DNA from: Phocoena phocoena
Taxonomy: Eukaryota; Chordata; Mammalia; Artiodactyla; Phocoenidae
DNA: 64,000 bases
Reading direction: 5' to 3'
NCBI RefSeq assembly: GCF_963924675.1
Contig: NC_089234.1
Coordinates: forward strand, 23,861,668-23,925,667
Under the pieces are notes generated by a model that was not told the origin of the DNA, ran no database searches, and saw only the letters and a list, made by a program, of their open reading frames with translations. Of the stretch, positions 23,560 to 35,712 are shown piece by piece (position 1 is the first letter of the stretch; each line of letters opens with the position of its first letter). The position numbers and the translations under genes were made by a program.

Positions 23560-23749
23560 TTTTTTTTTTTTTGCGGTACGCGGGCCTCTCACTGTTGTGG
23601 CCTCTCCCGTTGCACAGAACAGGCTCAGCGACCATGGCTCACGGGCCCAGCCGCTCCGCGGCCTGTGGGATCTCCCCGGACCGGGACACGAACCCGTGTC
23701 CCCTGCATCGGCAGGCGGACTCTCAACCACTGCGCCACCAGGGAAACCC
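23560..23749 (-). mobile_element. CHR-type cetacean SINE with small internal deletion
   Basis: A reverse-oriented SINE bounded by a 19-base near-duplication (23533-23551 and 23750-23768). Compared with the other copies it lacks about 14 bases in the region of 'gctccggacgcgcagg'. Confidence 0.93.
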
Positions 23750-23768
23750 AAGAAGTCTCTGGTTTAAA

Positions 23769-25160
23769 AAGCCTGTTTCAAGAACTTTCTCAGACAGACA
23801 CTGCTGGCTGCTGCCTCTGGCACTCAAGAGCAGCCAAGGGAGGCATGGGGCAAAATGTCAGAAAAGCAGCCGAAGGGAAAAACAACCACAAAAGAAGGTC
23901 GTGTCCCCTCCATGTTATACCCTGGTGGCAATGCCTACTAGGGCCGCCCCTCTCCCGTTCAGTGTGCTTGAGAAACAAACACCTCCTGTGTCAGGAAAGA
24001 AATGTGCCATGGGCACAGCTCACGGCCTTAGATATTTTTGCAGGCAATCAGACTATGGGATCAATGGTGTCCTTTTGGCTTTTGCCACGTAGGGATTATC
24101 AGGCTCCCCTTCTTCCTGTGACTTCTATGCAGTCACCAAGTCTGCTTCTATTTTCAAATCCCTCTATAATTTTTTCCCCTTTCTTTTCAACTCCAAAATT
24201 ATTATCTTAATTCAGGTCTTCCTTATCTCTTGCCCAGGGACAATTTAAGATCTTTGGATGTCCTAAACACTGAGATACATTTTGGTCTCTCTACCCCTCA
24301 TGTACTTAAAAAATATAAAACCATAAAATAAAAAGTTTTCCAGTACGCTGATGTGAAAATAGCTTTTTTCTAGATTTTTCTTAAAAGTCGAGAAAGCTTT
24401 CTCTAGAAAGTCAGATTTGCACTGAGTTGTAAAAGATAAAGAGATAACTAGATAAAGAAGGAGAAAAGGACTCCCGGAGGGAAGTGTCTATGTCAAGGTA
24501 TTCTGGGCTGAACCAAGAGGATACATTTCCCTGTTGCATGAGTGAACAAAGGGCTTGGGAAAAGGGCTAGAAAGTAAGACAGCATCCAAACTACGATGGT
24601 CTGTGTGCTGAGCTGACTTTATCTTCCAAGCTATGGGGAAGCCAATGACGAACTGTAAGAAGATATATAACACCTTCAGGTCATTCAAACCTCTTTCTGT
24701 GAGACCTACTGACATTTTCAAATGCAAAGAGAGAACAAAAATCAAGCACCAGAAACAAAATCAAACACACCAAATCTAGCTTACACAAGCAAACAGCCAT
24801 GATTCTCAAAAATAAGTTTCTAGCAGAGATTTCTTTCAAACTGTTCCCCAGTGTTCTCCATCTTTTCTCTTGTGCCCTCCATGATTCCCTAACTTAACCC
24901 AGGGTCAAAGCCCTTGAGACTTTCCTGACCAGTCTCAGGGACTCTCATGAGGTTTCCATCCCAGGGATAAGCCTCACCCTCACTTCCTTAACCCCCCACC
25001 CAGCTTCATAGCACATCCTTCCTGGAGGCTGGTTCCATTCCACTTGCCTCAGAAGCAGTCATGCTACACAGAGGAGACTCTTACCCTCTCCTTACACAGG
25101 GCATTACAGACCCAAAGGGCAGTAAGACTTTCATCACTTAGCAACCTGGACATGCATTTA
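23769..25160. other. No recognised feature
   Basis: Unclassified intronic DNA. Some long overlapping open frames extend out of the neighbouring SINE (23571-24210), but they have no known protein match and no conserved start or splice context. Confidence 0.4.
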
Positions 25161-25527
25161 TGTTACGGGCTAAACTGTATCCCCTCCAAATCCATATGTG
25201 GAATGCTAATCCTCAGTGCTTCAGAATGTGACTATATATGGAGATAAGGTTTTAAAGAGTTAAGTTAAAATCAGGTTATTAGGGTGGGCCCTAAAGTAAT
25301 ATCCTACATATAAGGAGAGGAAATTAGGACACAGAAACACACAGAGGGAAGACTCTGTGAAGTACAAAGAGAACAGCCATCTAGAAGCCAAGGAAAGAAG
25401 CCTCAGAAGAGACCAACCCTGCTGACACCTTGATCTCAGACTTCAAGCTTCCAAAACTGTGTGTGAGACCTTACATTTCTGCTGTTTAAGCCACCCAGTC
25501 TTACAGCAGACCTAGCAAACTAATACA
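25161..25527 (+). mobile_element. MaLR-like (MST/MLT1 type) solo LTR
   Basis: It begins TGTTACGGGC and runs through 'ttcagaatgtgactatatat', 'ttagggtgggccctaa', 'aggacacagaaacacacag', 'ccctgctgacaccttgatct' and 'gtttaagccacccagtctta', ending near 'aactaataca'. This is the order of a mammalian-apparent LTR retrotransposon LTR. Non-coding. Confidence 0.8.
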
Positions 25528-25765
25528 ATATGTGACAAGACGGGGAACAGGTTTGTGTTTATTTCCACCATAATTCCTCTTTGGGGGAACTCTTCTTCTT
25601 TCACGACTGCATGGATCAGTGTAAAGAGGAGTCATAAGTATGACCTAGATGGCCTGTATTTGGATCTGTGGATGCCTGGGCTTCCAAGAAGTAGGTGCAG
25701 ATAAGTAGAGGATTTATTCTGCTGTGGGACAGAAGGCCCACTGAAGCCAGGGGAAGGTCAGTGAG

Positions 25766-26755
25766 TGTGTTAGTTTCCTCTCACTGCTGTAACAAATTAC
25801 CACAAACTTAGTGGCTTAAGGCAACAGGAGTTTATTATTTTATAGTTTTGGAAGTCAGAAGTTCAAAAGAGTCTCCTGGGGTTAAAATCAAGGTGTCAAC
25901 AGTGTAACGGGGGAAAAGCCAAATCTGACTAGATGTTGGATCTGTTTCTTTTACTTTAATCTTTGCTTCCTGTTGCTTTTGTTCACTAAAAGGATACTGT
26001 CTCTACATAATGGCCTGCCTCGGGGAACCCTGCCCCTCTGCCTGAATGTTAAACCAAAGTGCCTTTGCTCAGGGAAACATCCGGACCGGTCCACCTGTGG
26101 ATGGCTGCAAGAAAGAAGAAATTAACACATCCCCTCCCTGAGGCTGGCCATTCCAGGGGACATTTGCAAAACTTATGGCCTTTTTACTTTACTTCCTCAT
26201 CTCCTCCCCCTCTCTGTGCTATAAAAGAAACTGGCATCCAAAACCTGATAAGATGGTTATTTAGAGACATCAGTCTCCCATCTTCTCGGCCTGCCAGCTT
26301 TCCGAATAAAGTCCTCTTCCTTGCCTCAACACCTCATCTCTGATTTATTGGCCTGTCGTGCGGCGAGCAAAGCGAGCTTGGACTGGGTAACGACAGGGCT
26401 TTCTTCCTTCTGGAGGCTTTGGAGGAGAACCCATTTCCTTGCCTCTTCCAGCTTCTAGAGGCTTCCTGCATTCCTTGCCCTGTGGCCCCATTTGCAAAGA
26501 ACATCATGCCAACATCTGCTTCTATTGTCACATCTCCTTTTTAAACTCTTCTGCCTCCCTCTTATAAGAGCCCTTGTGATTATACTGGGCACACCTGGTA
26601 ATGCAGGACACCTTTCGCATCTCAAGATCCTTACCTTCAGCACATCTGCCAAGCCCCTCTTGCCCTTTAGGGAAGAGTATTCACAGGTCTGAGGATTCAG
26701 AGGTGGACATCTTTGGGGGAGGGAGCATTTATTCAGATTATAACAGTGAGGAAAA
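25766..26755 (-). mobile_element. MaLR-like LTR, reverse, split by an ERV LTR
   Basis: The left part 25766-25898 ('aacaaattaccacaaactta', 'tagttttggaagtcagaag') and right part 26397-26755 ('tccagcttctagaggcttcc', 'tctgcctccctcttataag', 'ggtggacatctttggggg') join into one reverse LTR once the 490-base insertion and its duplicated acag are removed. The exact subfamily is not assigned. Confidence 0.75.
25903..26392 (+). mobile_element. Solo LTR of a class I (gammaretrovirus-like) endogenous retrovirus
   Basis: It starts TGTAACGGGGGAAAAGCC and ends ...gactgggtaacg, flanked by the 4-base duplication acag (25899-25902 and 26393-26396). A TATA box (tataaaag, 26220-26227) and a polyadenylation signal (aataaa, 26305-26310) are correctly spaced to define U3-R-U5. 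The terminal CA appears mutated to CG. No internal viral genes are present, consistent with loss by recombination between two LTRs. Confidence 0.85.
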
Positions 26756-27209
26756 CTAGAGGGTGGCACAGTCCAGGAGGAACTTAGGAACACAGAAATG
26801 TCAAAGGAGGTGAAAATTTATATACTGTGGCCCCCGTCCTCGACCTCAGAAATCTTCCGCTACCACCACCAGTCGTAAAATGCTTGTCATAGTTGGTTAG
26901 AGTTCCCCTAGGAGCAGACACTGGGACAAGAACTAAGTAGTTTATTTGGGAGATAGTATAGCAGTAGAGAAATTACAGCCAATGGAGAGCAGTTAATATA
27001 CAGTATGTTATAAAGCCAGCTAACTCTCTGGGCAACTAGAGTTTAATCCCATTGGGAAATTCTGGAAAAAAAGTGTAAAACTCTTGGGAATTGTTCCACA
27101 TGAGAAGCGAGGAAACCACGGTGTCGCTACATCAAATTTTGTTGGTCATTGGCTGAGGGCTGCTCCCACATGCTAATTCCCTGGTACTTCTATAGAAATG
27201 GGTAAAGTA
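26756..27209. other. Unclassified DNA, possibly an old LTR
   Basis: 'gttagagttcccctaggagc' and 'actaagtagtttatttggga' resemble LTR text, but the family was not identified. The sequence seems to resume after the hAT element at 27449. Confidence 0.3.
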
Positions 27210-27217
27210 GCCTAGAG

Positions 27218-27440
27218 CAGGGGTCCCAAACGGCCCCCGACCCCCCCCCCCCACCCCGGGTCGCACGGCACGTGGTGAGCGGCAGGCGATCGATCGAGTG
27301 AAGCTTCATGGGCTGCTCCCCATTGCTCCCCGTCGCTCACATTATGGCCTAAACCATCCTCCCCATCCCACCCCACCCCCCGTGGAAAACTGTCTTCCAT
27401 GAAACCTGTCCCTGGTTCCAAAAAGGTTGGGGACCCCCTG
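27218..27440 (-). mobile_element. hAT-type non-autonomous DNA transposon, copy B
   Basis: Inverted ends caggggtccc and, reversed, cagggggtccccaacc. It shares 'ttttggaaccag'-type text and 'aagcttcatgggctgctcc' with copy A at 16275, in the opposite orientation. Flanking 8-mers gcctagag and ccctagaa match at 6 of 8. C-rich expansions lie inside (27241-27258 and about 27364-27380). Confidence 0.85.
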
Positions 27441-27448
27441 CCCTAGAA

Positions 27449-28139
27449 ACTTTGGAGAAAGCCCGTCAGCAAAGAAATGCAAATCTTGCAATCAGATGTC
27501 AGTGGGAGCATTTCTATTACAATGGGAATGCCAAATGGATATGGACAGGACATCCTCCGTGTCTGCTAAAATTAGATTTCTCATGGAAATCAGTGACATG
27601 GCTGAGTTTTGCATCCTCATTGATGTGGGGCTGAAACAGTCCATAAATATGAGGTAACAGCTGACATCGGGACTGCACAGAGAATAAGCACCGACAGAAA
27701 GCGACTTCTGTGCTTGTCTTACACTTTATGCCTATAAACCGGTCACTACTGCAACCCATTCTACAGTCTCTTCCACTGAAAAACCAGCCCCGAACTCCTT
27801 GTTTTCCGGCCCCCCGTTCAGGACTTCCGTAGCATCCCGTTTCCAGTATTTCCCTGGTCCAAAGTTAGTTTCCCCCTCCTCTCCCACTCCCACCACATTC
27901 GGCTTAGACAGAAGAGCAATCTGCGGTGCTACAGATCTCTACTGCTCTTTTGAGTAGACAAAAATAAGACTGGACAGAGTTTCCCTCCACCTACTACTTC
28001 CTCCCTTGATTAAAAAAAGAAAATTAAAAAAGAAATTACAAAAATAAAATCCCCAACTGTTATTTTCTCCTTTCATTTCGCTCCAAGTCCTCAGGCCTTC
28101 CCCTTCATTCTCAGCCATAAATCAGGCATTTCTGGAGTT
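27449..28139. other. No recognised feature
   Basis: Unclassified. A short A-rich stretch lies near 28010-28050. No gene evidence. Confidence 0.4.
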
Positions 28140-28735
28140 TCCATGTCCAAATGCACAAGGACAATACTCATGTGGGTCCTTTTAAGTAAGAAATCAATGC
28201 TCTATAATTTAATTTTCTCCTCTCACATTAAACCTGCCATTCTCCACATAATTGGAGTGATAAATGCAGAGTCAGACTTCATCTTCCCGACTTTCATACC
28301 TATCGGTACTCCAAATGCAAACAATTGTGACATTCGACTTTATAAAAATTACCAAGCACACCAACTTCCCTTAATTAAACCATTTAAAAGTTGCTTTTGT
28401 TACATTTAATGAATGATATATTACACTGCAGTGAAACATGCAGCGATACAAATACTTCACAATGCTTCCAATTAAGACTCACTTCACTTATGCCAATTGA
28501 CAACACAAGTGTTCCACACTTCATTCAGTTTGTGCATTTTAAATGAACTGGTTAGTGAGAAGGGTGCTTCTTTGCTAATGAGTTTTGTAATCAAGGCATC
28601 TATTTTAATTTCAAATTGGCTAGATTGGGGGAAATTGCTAGACTAAATGGCTGGTACTAATTAGGATTATAAAAGTATTCATCATGCCACGGAATTAACA
28701 TGGGGGTCTGATTTTCCTGCATTTGCACACTGCTT
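28140..28735. promoter_or_regulatory. Candidate conserved non-coding element rich in TAAT cores
   Basis: A repeat-free stretch of about 600 bases, balanced and without simple repeats, holds many homeobox-like cores: 'cttaattaaacc' near 28371, 'gctaatgag' near 28575, 'tactaattagg' near 28656, plus 'tttgcacactgc'. Unique islands like this in introns of neural genes are often enhancers. This is an inference only; no conservation data were used. Confidence 0.35.
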
Positions 28736-29359
28736 GAGTTTTGGGGGAAAAAATCTTGACAAATTGTCTTCTCTTTAGCAAACTGAACAAACACTATATC
28801 TGTTTTAGCCCTTCTTTTCATTTAAAGCATAATACATATTCATGGTTTGTAAATGAAGTGAAAGGATTTCAACTTCTATCTTCATTACCATGTTAAAAGA
28901 TGTCTCCATAAACTTCCTTAAAAAACCCAGATTATAGTATTACCTATTTGAATGGCAAAGACTTGTTTAATCTACATGTTAACCCAAACACTGGAACAAA
29001 TGGATGGGAAAAGTGTGCAAAACTGGATGAAACCCGAAAAAAACAACAACTGCTTTGTTGTTTATTTTCTTCCACAGGCAGAATTACCTAGTCCTATGAC
29101 CTATCATCAGGAAACAATGTGATGGCTTTCCTACTCAAGGTTCCAACTCGGCAAGTGCCATCGGCTGGGGACGTGCTAGAAGAAACTAGATTCATCTGAA
29201 GGTCTGGCCTCTGTCCAGCTGATTTTGTCGTCTCACGAGTACTGTGTTCTCTGGGGTTAAGGGTCAATGTAAAGTGGCCTCTATGGGATTCTGCCCTGAG
29301 GCGGTGGAAAGTCTGTCCATCTACTAGCCAGAGCGAGGTGTGGTGGTCATAGTGGGGGG
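28736..29359. other. No recognised feature
   Basis: Unclassified intronic DNA without repeats that I can name. Confidence 0.4.
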
Positions 29360-29560
29360 GTCTCAGCCAGGCTTAGAGGAGCAGGCCAGGCCCCTCACTT
29401 TCTGGGTGACCTTGACCAGGTGGATATTGCCTTCAAGAATCATATGCTCACCTGTAACTTGGAAATAATAACACCCACTTTGCAGATTCCGACGCAGATT
29501 CAATGTAACCATGTATATGAAAGCACCCATCAGTGCCCACAGACAGGAGATACTTAATGA
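29360..29560 (+). repeat. MIR SINE relic
   Basis: 'actttctgggtgaccttgac' and 'cacctgtaacttggaaata' match forward MIR order; old. Open frames across it are chance. Confidence 0.55.
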
Positions 29561-30439
29561 CATATATCTCCATTTCTGAGAAGCGCCTATATGTTCAACA
29601 CCGAGTAACGAAACATGGGGAGTGTAAGAGTCACTAGGCGCAAACTCCAATTCATTGCGTGTGTCTGCACCTCTTGGCCCCAGAGTATTTGTTTCCATTA
29701 CAGCTGTCAAATCAAATACCAAACGCTAATTCAATTTTAGGAAATAGCCACAAATTTCATCTGAAAAATCACCAGAATAAAGCGCTTCCTTAACATCCAT
29801 CTCTAGTGGGTTCTTCTAAATAATAAAACCTCTATCTATCACTGAGTTGTAAATAGTAACGATTGAGGTTATATCCAACAAGAATACTTTCTGTTAGGAG
29901 AAAAAAATAGTTCCTAGAGTTTCACAGTTCACAAGGGACCACAGTGAAAAGCAAAGCTAAAGAAAAGAGAAACGTCAGACTTGTTATATTCCTAGTTAGG
30001 GAAATTTTCCTCTACACCACATTGCCTCTTGAAAATGTAGTTTAATAGTGACTTGAGATGATTTTACCTAAATTGGCCTTATTCACACCTAAAATGTTTT
30101 TTAAGATCACTGCCTTATAACTGAACATAAGCTATGTTCAATAAGCTGTTCAAGGTAGAATACTTTTCAGAATTCTTTAATCATAAAATTAATCTATAAT
30201 GAAATAGTACAAAATTTAAAAAACAAATGTTATTAAAAAACAAACATAATTCCATCATCTTAAGATAACTCAGGTAATGTTTGGGAATATTTCCTACCAT
30301 TAAAAAATTTTTCTCCTTCCTTCCCTCTTTGCTTCCCTCCTTCCTTCATCTTATTTTATTTGTTACATACTTGTATTCAAAGAGCACTTGCTTATTTAAT
30401 ATGAATCATGTATGCATTTATATATACATATAATACATG
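29561..30439. other. Unclassified DNA with a TTCC-rich tract
   Basis: A pyrimidine-rich TTCC/CTCC tract occurs at about 30310-30348 on the plus strand. AT-rich elsewhere. No gene evidence. Confidence 0.4.
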
Positions 30440-31170
30440 CAATATGAGATATACATGTATTAAATAGATATTAATATGTATCCATGTTGCTACATGGTCA
30501 TCATGACCACCATTTTAATGGCTGAATAATATTCTGGCCAATGTATATATCCTGATTTAAAGTCCCTTGGGGCTCCCCTGGTGGCGCAGTGGTTGAGAGT
30601 CCACCTGACGATGCGGGGGACACAGGTTCGTGCCCCGGTCCGGGAAGATCCCACATGCCGTGGAGCGGCTGGGCCCGTGAGCCATGGCCACTGGGCCTGA
30701 GCGTCCGGAGCCTGTGCTCCACAATGGGAGAGGCCACAACAGTGAGAGGCCCGCGTACCGCAAAAAATAAATAAATAAGTAAAGTCCCTTAATATTGGGC
30801 ATTTAGTAAATTTCTGTCCAGATTTTCCCATTACGAGTGACTTTGATAACCATTATTAGGCTTAAATCTTTTTGGTATTATGCTGTTGGTGCAGTCTCAG
30901 AAGTGAAGTCACTGAATCACGGGATCAAATTTGTGAATATGTGCACGTCTTCTGATACATGTGGCCAAGAGGTTCACCAGGAAGGAAAACCCATTGCAGA
31001 CCATCAATACAGTTTCGTAATAACGAGTTTCACCGTAATTTTGCCAACATTGGGTATTTTTCTTATGGCACAGAAAGGAGCACATATTTTAAAATACAAC
31101 CTATTAAATTAATTTTAAATGAGCATCTTTTGAAAGCTTCCTTATGAATTCTCTGGATTAGTTAGACTTA
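30440..31170 (-). mobile_element. Old LINE-1 fragment, reverse, split by a SINE
   Basis: 'ttttaatggctgaataatat' before the SINE and 'aatattgggcatttagt' after it join as reversed L1 ORF2. The text continues with 'cagtctcagaagtgaagtc' and 'gagcatcttttgaaagc'. Heavily mutated. Confidence 0.65.
30569..30779 (+). mobile_element. CHR-type cetacean SINE
   Basis: Complete core with a few substitutions (starts ggggctcccctggtggcg) and an (AAAT)n tail. Perfect duplication taaagtccctt at 30558-30568 and 30780-30790. Inserted in the reversed old L1. Confidence 0.95.
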
Positions 31171-31339
31171 CTGAACATTAATGAATTCTTGCCTTTGGCT
31201 TAGACTAATTCTCTAATGTGAATATTTTTAGAAGTCTCCTTCTCTGTCATTTACCTCACTTGATATCTTCCAACCTTTCTTCCAAAGAATTCACCTTGTG
31301 TCTATTTCTCCACCAGTTTAGCCAGCCATAAATCATCTG

Positions 31340-31570
31340 CATGAAATTAAAAATGACCCAACTGATAGCAGTCCCACTGCGGGTGGAAGGTAATGACTGA
31401 AAAAGTACACAAGGGGGATTCTGGGATTCGGGTCATGCTGTGTATCTTGATCGGGGTGCTGGTTCCATAGGTGTATTCAGTTTATGAAAATTCACTGAGC
31501 TCGTGGTATGTGCACTTTTCTGTATGTATAGAACACTTTGACTTAAAATGTTTAAAGACTGACCTGACTT
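31340..31570 (+). mobile_element. Old LINE-1 3' end fragment
   Basis: 'gtgtatcttgatcggggtgc', 'ataggtgtattcagtttatg' and 'tgcacttttctgtatgta' match a forward L1 3'-UTR order. Confidence 0.6.
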
Positions 31571-34500
31571 TAAAAGGCCAGGTGCTATCACACCAGGGGG
31601 AGTGGTCAAGGTGGAGGCAAAGAATGGAGGGAGGATAGAAGGTGTGGCAAGGTCAGGTCGACTGGGTCGTAAGTCCAGAGAGGCCTGCAAAGGAAGCAAT
31701 AAGCAGAAGAACTCCTAGTTCCAACTGGAAAACTGGAAACCTAGGGTCAGAATTAGGCAAAGGGATCAGAGTTAGGGACCCTGGGCAGCAGTGTGAGCAC
31801 TAACGACCAGTGCATGGGTAAAGACAAGGTCACTCCATATAGGAAGGGGTGGAGGAACACAGAGAAAATGGTTGCGTTCAGCCAGAGGAGGCTGCATTGC
31901 GTGACCCCTTGCCCACCTGTAGCTGTAGTCACCTCTTTCACCAAAGTATTGCCACGCCTGAGTTTCTACCCTGAGAGCATAACTGCTTTGGGAAAAGTGT
32001 TGTTGGGAAGAGATACCTGCGTACCCTTCTTAATACATATATACGCTGCATCTTCCATTAATTATTTTAGCAAATGTTCTTTTCCCTGACAGAACTGTGG
32101 CAGGTTACCAAAAGGAACACATAGGAGGTAGCGGCAGAGAACTGAAGTCTGGGACACGATATAGAAAAAGCAGGCTTAGGAGGACAAAGGCCACCAGATC
32201 CATATTTTGCTGAAGGCTGTTCCTTTGAGCTAGCTTTCTCGCAAGCAATGTTGCAAAGCCTGGAGATTCTTACTGCACCACCACCACTGACTGCGAGCTA
32301 ATGTTGTACGTTAAACCAGTTTGGTCATTCAGAACTCAGCTCAAATAGGTTAATTCTAACATCTGAATAACACAGTGGCTGTGCCACCTTTTTGATACAA
32401 AATAGGGCCATTCTTGCTTGGCCCACTGTTTTTGTTTTCACCTTCAGGAAAGTGGCCTCATGGAAACTGGTGTTTCTATGGTGATGGAGATAACACATTT
32501 CTATTGTATTGATGAGACATCTGTAAGATCAGCGTGGGCTCCCCCTAGGTGAGTAGGCCTATGGATTTTTCTTTCTCTTAAATTATGCACATATGATTTT
32601 ACAGGCACAGAAAAGGACCTAATGAAAATGCAATGTTTTTCTTAAAAAAGAAAAAAGGCACCCTTCAGTTCTAGTCTTATTCCATGGAAAATAAGCTTCA
32701 AAACCATGAGCATCCCTAGTCAATCCCCATCAGCTTTGTCCCCACCAGGTGGGGAGCCACGAAACCTGCTCCTGTCAATGGCTGCTGAGGAACGTTACCA
32801 TCAACTGCTAATCCTGGAGGCTCTGAGTGCAATTACATTTCTAATCTGAGGGTTTACATGAGAATATAAATGAAAGGAACAGCTTCATTTGTATCCAGCA
32901 TTCTAGAAGTACAAGGTTAAACTTCCCTTTGAATTTTCAGGCCCTCCACACACCAGATACACCCTAATTCACCAGTGTCCTGCTCATGTGTGGCAGCACC
33001 AGGTAGGGTCCAATCAGGAAAACCTACCTGGAACCACTGTCATCTCCTCTGCTGCAGACCCTATTTTGCCAGTGACCCGACTAAAATTGCATCAGTTTCC
33101 TAACCAGCTTGTCACTGTTAGCTACTATTGAACTTGGCAGGTAGCCAGACATAAAACAAAAACAAAAACAACAACCAGAAAAGCCCCATAGTTGCATACC
33201 CACCTCCCTCCCTACGACCATAACAGCAACCCTTCATTATGTGTGCTAGTGTTTCAGAAAGTGGTTTTTACGTTGAAATTATGGGCAATTCTAGACCAGT
33301 CTAGCCCAGAAGCATATGAAAAATAATAAGTCTGAAATCCCATTGAGATCCTCATCTCTGATGACTAAAGCAGCTAGATTTGTTAAAGTTTCATTTTGTC
33401 AAGAAGATAAATGATAATAGAGAGCTCTGCGATCCCACCTCTCAGGCAGAAAAACAGCTATTTTCAACTCTCCGTCTCCGTGGAAGGCCCCCTGTCCAGG
33501 ACGTATGCATCTGTAAATACATGAGCATTTGCCCATTTAAAAAAAAAAAAACTATACTGAGTCTTTTGTCAAAATGAGGGATGTTTAAACACCCAGCTTT
33601 CTATAGCTATGAGAACAGCACCTATCTCTTAAGAGGACTGCAATGTCTTCAAAACCTGTCTCAAAATCTTTCAAAAGCTCTCAGTTACAATAAGATTACT
33701 GAACCATCCAGCTAATCCAAAACGTCACAATGTGAGCTGTTTCGGTCACCAGCAAGGAAGTAGCCTGATGGGAGCAAAACAGAATCCTGCTTCTTAAATA
33801 ATGGGTAAATATACAGCTCTCCTAAGATGTTCTAGACCTTTGGTTCAGAGAGGAGAGGAGAGGAGTAACTTTTATTATGTCCAACTGGTCAACCATAACC
33901 TATTATTTCTGCTATTTTTTTTAATCTCAAAGATTTTTAATAAAACATCTCCAAGCTTCTTGTACCCAAGAAAGAATCTCTTGTTTTTACTAAGAACTGA
34001 GTCAGTGAATATTAAAATGCAAGATGGCAGGAGAATCTGTAAGGCAGAGGGGAGCTGCCATAGTCCTGTGGCAGGACTCACAGGATGGCCAGAATAGAAG
34101 GACTTGGTCAAAGGCTCAAGTCACACTGAGCAGGACACAGAAAGGACTTGGCTAGATCGAGACACAGCAGAATTGGAGAGGCATGATCCTTCAACAGGGT
34201 CAAGTGCAAGGTGCATTTGCCCCCACCTCCATACGCCTTCATAGCTTTGGAAGTTGGAAGGCTTGGATCACTTTCACCCCCCACCAGGCCCTGACCAGTA
34301 CAAGCGAGCCATGTTTCCCAGGTGATTCACAACCTGCCATACAGCATCTCAAGGAACACAACGTCATGTGCAGCTCTCAACTTCTAGACACAATTTTGTT
34401 CTATCCAGAAGGTATTTCCTTAATTCTCCAGCAGTGCCCTTACCGAGTAAGAACTCCTAGCAAGTCTCCTACAGCTTTGGGGTAGCAATTTGGAAAGTAG

Positions 34501-35670
34501 AGCAATTGGATATTGTCCTTTTAAAATATCATTCAATTAGGTCTTTTGTAATACATACAACTAAAGAGATAGCCTTACCAATTCTAAAGAAATGGCTAGT
34601 GCATTTCATCAAAGGCACAATAATGGAAACATTGATTCACTCCTCGCCACAAATATCTCCCTTTGATGCTGCAGTTACCTTAATACTAGCACTTTTCATT
34701 TTCTCTAGAAGAAACCAGCACCTCAATACATGCACATCAGAGAAGGCAGCAGTCTGAAGTAAGACATTGGTATATCAATCTCAACCACCCTTGCATCTTC
34801 ACCTGCTGCTCCATGGCATCCCTCTCTTTGACTCTAAACCAGTAAATTACCCTGAAATAAAGAAAAACTCTGCTGTAAACTGGATGCCTGGATGATGTTT
34901 TATGGCATCTCTACAAATGTTGCCAGGGGCATCAGCGACCTCCTCACACCATTTATTTAAAAGAGTGGCAGGGCGCTGGTTAGAAACTTTATGGACCTGA
35001 AGAACACTCAGCCACTTCACACAAAAGATGCCGACAAGAAAGAGAACTTAAGGAAGAATACATCCAGAAACGTGCAGTGTGATTAGAAAAATCCAGCAGC
35101 TCCCACTGCCACATTTCCAAATATCCTTACCAAGTGAAAAAGCAACCACCGAGTAGGAAAGTATCTTGAATGCATTATATCCACAAGGGTACATCACAAG
35201 CAATGCCGTAGATGTTCTCAGTGCTGTGGAGTTGGAGAAAAAGAAGAGTCCTTCTATAGACACACAGGCACATTGCATTTGGTTTATTAACCTCTTGGCA
35301 TGAGACGTCTGTTGCCTCTAACCTAGATTGTCTCTGCATAAGTAAAAACATGGGTTAAGGGTTCTGAGTTTCATCTAAATAAATTACCATACCATTTAAC
35401 ATCCAAATGATTTTTTTTTCAATGCATCTTCAGAATTCCTAGCTATACTAAGCATCTAAACTCACAGACTATCTGACATTTGGCTAAGTCTTTCATACAA
35501 TATCCACCTGATGTCATGAAAGAAATGTATTTGCAATGGCTTTTGCTCTGCAAATGTCATGTGGGTGTCCTTAGGGAATTGCATTTAGCACCTGGCGCCT
35601 ACCATGAGGCTCTATTAATGAGAGATATAAAGGTTATGTTGAAATTATTGTTTAAAGGTGCTGACATCTC
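31571..35670. other. Long stretch without a recognised gene
   Basis: I saw no clear repeat, exon or promoter in this 4-kb part of the intron upstream of the SORCS exon's downstream side. Short A-runs occur (33541-33552) and a purine-rich GAGAGGAG repeat near 33847-33865. Open frames are short and unlike known proteins. Old, unrecognised repeats may be present. Confidence 0.4.
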
Positions 35671-35712
35671 ACACACACACGCACACACACACGCACATGC
35701 ACACACACTCAT
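35671..35712. repeat. (AC)n microsatellite, interrupted
   Basis: CA units interrupted by ACGC and ATGC. Confidence 0.9.

Noticed and set aside
23571..24210. Overlapping open frames of 173 and 181 codons
   Set aside because: They start inside a CHR SINE and run into unique DNA without any recognisable protein similarity.
25903..26392. Possible intact endogenous retrovirus
   Set aside because: Only an LTR with target duplication is present; no gag, pol or env sequence lies between its flanks.
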